Source: Cytophagia bacterium
GTDB lineage: Bacteria > Bacteroidota > Bacteroidia > Cytophagales > Cyclobacteriaceae
DNA: 8,589 nucleotides
Direction: 5' to 3'
Assembly (NCBI GenBank): GCA_013373005.1
Contig: JABXIP010000483.1
Span: 1-8,589, forward strand
Shown one piece after another: positions 6,263-8,589 of the stretch. Below the pieces are notes generated by a model. The model ran no database searches, was not told where the DNA came from, and worked only from the letters and a program-made list of their open reading frames with translations. A program made the position numbers and the translations under genes. Within the stretch, counting starts at the first letter, position 1. Every line of letters begins with the position of its first letter.

Positions 6263-7258
6263 TTGGTACGTATTGGAAACATAGAAGTAGGTGAATTTCC
6301 CTTGTTGTTGGCTCCCATGGAAGATGTGAGTGATCCGCCATTTCGCGCAGTTTGTAAGGAAAATGGTGCAGACCTTATGTACACCGAGTTTATCTCCTCA
6401 GAAGGCCTGATCAGGAATGCTGAGAAAAGTGTGCAAAAGCTCGATATCTATGACTATGAGCGCCCAATAGGTATTCAGATTTTTGGGGATAAGATTGAGT
6501 CTATGCGTCAAGCTGCAGCCATTGCAGAAGAAGCACAGCCGGAGTTGGTAGACATTAACTACGGTTGCCCTGTTAAGAAAGTGGCCTGTAAAGGAGCTGG
6601 TGCCGGTATTCTGTTGGATATTCCAAAAATGCAGAAGATGACCGAGGAGATTGTGAAGCAGGTGAGTCTACCGGTTACTGTAAAAACCCGATTAGGCTGG
6701 GACGATAGCACCATTAAGATTATTGAGGTAGCCAAGCGTTTGCAAGATGTGGGCATCAAAGCTTTGACCATACATGGCAGAACACGTGTGCAGATGTACA
6801 AAGGTGTGGCTGATTGGACCAAAATTGCCGAGGTGAAGAACCACCCCGATATTCATATTCCAATTTTCGGTAATGGAGATATCGATTCACCTCAAAAGGC
6901 TCTCGAATACAAAAATAAATATGAGGTAGATGGCATTATGATTGGCCGAGCTACTATTGGCTATCCATGGATATTCAATGAGATTAAGCACTTCATGAAG
7001 ACCAGAGAAATTCTGGATCCACCATCAATGCAAGAGCGAGTGAAGACCGCCAAAAAACATCTCGAGTTTTCCTTAGAGTGGAAAGGAGAGAGGCAAGGGA
7101 TTTATGAGATGAGAAGGCATTATACCAATTATTTCAGGGGTATTGCCAACTTCAAACCTTACAGACAAAGGCTAGTGGAGAGCGAAAATCCGGAGGAGCT
7201 ATTTGGTGTTCTGGATGAAGTGGGCGGCATATTTGAAGATGCCTATTCAATGGCCTGA
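6263..7258 (+). CDS. tRNA-dihydrouridine synthase, DusB-like
   Basis: This flavoenzyme reduces uridine to dihydrouridine in tRNA D-loops, using FMN and NADPH in the cytosol. The TIM barrel is complete: LLLAPMEDVSDPPFR (14-28, FMN site), YTEFISSEGL (40-49), DINYGCPVKKV (98-108, catalytic C102), VKTRLGW (140-146, FMN-contacting K141), HGRTR (171-175), FGNGDI (202-207) and IGRATIGYPWIF (227-238), followed by the C-terminal helical domain. At 331 aa it has the usual length. The start must be non-ATG: an in-frame TAG lies at 6257-6259 and the first ATG is M19, inside the FMN motif. TTG at 6263 gives MVRIGNIEVGEFPLLLAP, which fits the family N-terminus well. The subclass label DusB rests on overall resemblance. 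Confidence 0.94.
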   Translation: MVRIGNIEVGEFPLLLAPMEDVSDPPFRAVCKENGADLMYTEFISSEGLIRNAEKSVQKLDIYDYERPIGIQIFGDKIESMRQAAAIAEEAQPELVDINYGCPVKKVACKGAGAGILLDIPKMQKMTEEIVKQVSLPVTVKTRLGWDDSTIKIIEVAKRLQDVGIKALTIHGRTRVQMYKGVADWTKIAEVKNHPDIHIPIFGNGDIDSPQKALEYKNKYEVDGIMIGRATIGYPWIFNEIKHFMKTREILDPPSMQERVKTAKKHLEFSLEWKGERQGIYEMRRHYTNYFRGIANFKPYRQRLVESENPEELFGVLDEVGGIFEDAYSMA

Positions 7259-7288
7259 TTTTCACTTCTATTCATTCACTAATTATTC

Positions 7289-7296
7289 TACATTTG
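7289..7296 (+). promoter_or_regulatory. Bacteroidota -7 element before the EamA transporter
   Basis: TACATTTG is a perfect TAnnTTTG match ending 17 bases before the ATG at 7314. No TTG is found at the -33 distance. A small hairpin (GCTTC, six T, GAAGC; 7298-7313) lies between it and the start codon. Confidence 0.45.
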
Positions 7297-7313
7297 GGCT
7301 TCTTTTTTGAAGC

Positions 7314-8216
7314 ATGAAAAATACCAATGCAGCAGCCTGGGCTATTCTAGCAGTTCTTTCCCTGATCTGGGGAACAAGCTTTATCCTCATTAAAAGAGGT
7401 CTGGAAGTATATGATCCGGGAGAAGTGGGTGCCATAAGAATTTTGGCTGCATGTCTTTTCCTGGTGCCAGTCAGCATTCCCAAGATTCGAAGATTGACGG
7501 GCAGGCAGTTGAAGCTTCTATTCATCATTGGAATGGTAGGTACCTTCGGTCCGGCTTTTCTATTTGCACTTGGTCAAACTCGTTTGGATAGTGGTATTAC
7601 CGGTGTTTTGAACGGACTCACTCCCATCTTTACCCTGATTATTGGCGCGGTGTTCTTCAAGCAAAAATTTAAGCGCGAGAATTACATCGGAATTATTTTG
7701 GCCTTTGTTGGAACCGTGGTGCTACTTACGGCAGGCAGTGGAGGTAAGTTCAGCGATTTCAACTTCTATGCCTTCTTTATTGTATTGGCCACGGCTTGTT
7801 ATGGTACCAATCTGAACGTGATCAAATACTATTTATCTGACCTAAGTCCGGTGGTTATTACCAGTGTCAGTATTTTATTGGTAGGTCCGTTTGCAGGTCT
7901 TTATTTACTTTTTGGAACCGATTTTTCCGTAACGCTCGCTACTGAGCCGGGTGCAGTAAAGGCATTTGGCTATGTGAGTTTGTTGGGAGTGATGAGTACT
8001 TCTCTTGCGCTGATCCTTTTCAATAAACTGGTGCAGATGACTACTCCGATTTTCAGCAGTACAGTTACGTATCTAATTCCTATTGTGGCATTGACATGGG
8101 GAGTGTTGGACGGTGAGATTCTGATTTTGGGTCAAATTATTGGAATTAGTGCCATTTTGTTGGGCGTTTTCATCAATAACAGACGCAAAGCAAAAGCAGC
8201 AAATATCAAAGTCTAA
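7314..8216 (+). CDS. EamA/DMT-superfamily permease (RhaT-like)
   Basis: This 300-aa inner-membrane protein is made of two EamA repeats of five helices each, ten segments in all (about 8-28, 36-53, 68-88, 96-115, 122-142, 150-167, 177-199, 214-235, 244-262, 267-287). Family marks include LSLIWGTSFILIKRGL (15-30), PGEVGAIRILAA (35-46), GLTPIFTLIIGAVFFKQKF (101-119, the typical helix 4 to loop), and in the second repeat LVQMTTPIFSSTVTYLIPIVALTWGVLDGE (239-268). The C-terminus is a short basic tail. Such carriers export or import small metabolites such as amino acids; the substrate cannot be read from the sequence. It has its own probable promoter 55 bases after dusB, so an operon with dusB is possible but not required. 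Confidence 0.93.
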   Translation: MKNTNAAAWAILAVLSLIWGTSFILIKRGLEVYDPGEVGAIRILAACLFLVPVSIPKIRRLTGRQLKLLFIIGMVGTFGPAFLFALGQTRLDSGITGVLNGLTPIFTLIIGAVFFKQKFKRENYIGIILAFVGTVVLLTAGSGGKFSDFNFYAFFIVLATACYGTNLNVIKYYLSDLSPVVITSVSILLVGPFAGLYLLFGTDFSVTLATEPGAVKAFGYVSLLGVMSTSLALILFNKLVQMTTPIFSSTVTYLIPIVALTWGVLDGEILILGQIIGISAILLGVFINNRRKAKAANIKV

Positions 8217-8227
8217 TAGAGTCCTAA

Positions 8228-8262
8228 TTGCATTTCAAATTCATGTGTTTGAATAAATGCAA
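8228..8262 (+). terminator. AT-rich stem-loop after the EamA gene, possible terminator
   Basis: TTGCATTT (8228-8235) pairs with AAATGCAA (8255-8262), and ATTCA (8239-8243) with TGAAT (8250-8254), leaving a 3-base bulge and a 6-base loop. A run of six T begins 10 bases further on (8272-8277). The stem is AT-rich and the T run is displaced, so termination is only plausible. Confidence 0.4.
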
Positions 8263-8298
8263 CCATCATGATTTTTTAAAGTCATTCTTATTGATGTA

Positions 8299-8320
8299 AC
8301 TCATTTTAATTATAATGAGT
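8299..8320. promoter_or_regulatory. Near-perfect 22-bp palindrome, candidate operator of the ABC permease gene
   Basis: The half-sites ACTCATTTTAA (8299-8309) and TTATAATGAGT (8310-8320) are inverted copies with one mismatch. The right half contains a perfect TATAAT box (8311-8316), and the ATG of the downstream gene is 30 bases further on. A TTGATG at 8291-8296 is only 14 bases from the TATAAT. The overlap suggests a repressor or regulator site over the promoter. The 134-base gap from 8217 to 8350 holds only this and the preceding stem-loop. Confidence 0.45.
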
Positions 8321-8350
8321 ACATATATCAAACTCAAACCAAAAAAGGTC

Positions 8351-8589
8351 ATGCTCAAAAATTACTTTAAAGTCGCTTTCAGAAATCTTCTGAAGCACAA
8401 AGGATTCTCATTTATCAATATTTTAGGACTATCAGTTGGTCTCACCTGCTGTTTACTCATTGGCTTATACATTAATGAAGAAATGAGCTACGATAGGTTT
8501 CATGAAAATGTAGATGAGACCTATCGATTTACTCGTGAATTCATGAGTCAGGATGGAACCACCTCTTTGCATTTGTCAAGATTGGCCCC
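8351..8589 (+). CDS. FtsX/MacB-type ABC transporter permease, 5' part (cut by window end)
   Basis: The open frame runs without a stop to the window edge and gives 80 residues starting MLKNYFKVAFRNLLKHKG. This opening, followed by FSFINILGLSVGLTCCLLIGLYI (first membrane helix, about 19-41) and NEEMSYDRFHENVDETYRF (start of the periplasmic MacB-like domain), is the standard N-terminus of the roughly 800-residue Bacteroidota ABC permeases with FtsX domains. Such proteins work with a separate ATPase, usually in efflux or lipid/lipoprotein transport. An AAAGG sits just before the ATG (8345-8349). The rest of the protein, any ATPase gene and the substrate lie outside the window. The palindrome at 8299-8320 is its likely regulatory site. 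Confidence 0.9.
   Translation, partial: MLKNYFKVAFRNLLKHKGFSFINILGLSVGLTCCLLIGLYINEEMSYDRFHENVDETYRFTREFMSQDGTTSLHLSRLA

Noticed and set aside
1..8589. CRISPR array, tRNA or rRNA, insertion sequence, riboswitch (an FMN riboswitch was considered for ribD).
   Set aside because: No regularly spaced repeats, cloverleaf, transposase or terminal inverted repeats were seen. Only 15 bases precede ribD, so a riboswitch there cannot be judged.

Overview
The window looks like ordinary chromosome from a member of the Bacteroidota, most likely a Cytophagales-type organism. The signs are protein families with a Bacteroidota flavour (a short phosphatidylserine decarboxylase, an FtsX-like ABC permease starting MLKNYFKVAFRNLLKHKG), almost no Shine-Dalgarno sequences, and several TAnnTTTG-like -7 elements just upstream of genes. 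The genus assignment is inference. I see no insertion sequence, phage gene, CRISPR array, rRNA or tRNA.

Left block, + strand (1-2170): ribD (bifunctional riboflavin-synthesis deaminase/reductase), a GAF-domain free methionine-(R)-sulfoxide reductase with all three signature cysteines, and a small toxin-antitoxin pair. The pair is an unclassified acidic antitoxin abutting a ParE/RelE-like toxin, and it is the only clearly accessory element. A 10-bp-stem hairpin flanked by a 13-bp perfect direct repeat lies between the toxin and the convergent psd gene.

Central block, - strand (2230-6227), in transcription order: CPBP intramembrane protease, DUF2007 small protein, cdsA (CDP-diacylglycerol synthase), glutamate dehydrogenase, psd (phosphatidylserine decarboxylase). 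The first three overlap (GTGA and ATGAATAA junctions) and look translationally coupled. An 82-bp gap with a -7 element precedes gdh, and psd follows gdh by 4 bases. CdsA and Psd are the first and last steps of phosphatidylethanolamine synthesis (the middle enzyme, PssA, is not here), with a central nitrogen-metabolism enzyme between them.

Right block, + strand (6263-8589): a DusB-like tRNA-dihydrouridine synthase that must start at a non-ATG codon (TTG) and diverges from the CPBP gene across a 35-bp gap holding a perfect 14-bp palindrome; a 10-TM EamA/DMT-family transporter; and the first 80 residues of an FtsX/MacB-type ABC permease cut by the window edge, preceded by a near-perfect 22-bp palindrome over a TATAAT box.

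I found no convincing new multi-gene system. The points worth a second look are the repeat-flanked hairpin after the toxin, the unclassified antitoxin, the palindromic divergent promoter with the TTG start, and the operator-like palindrome before the ABC permease.
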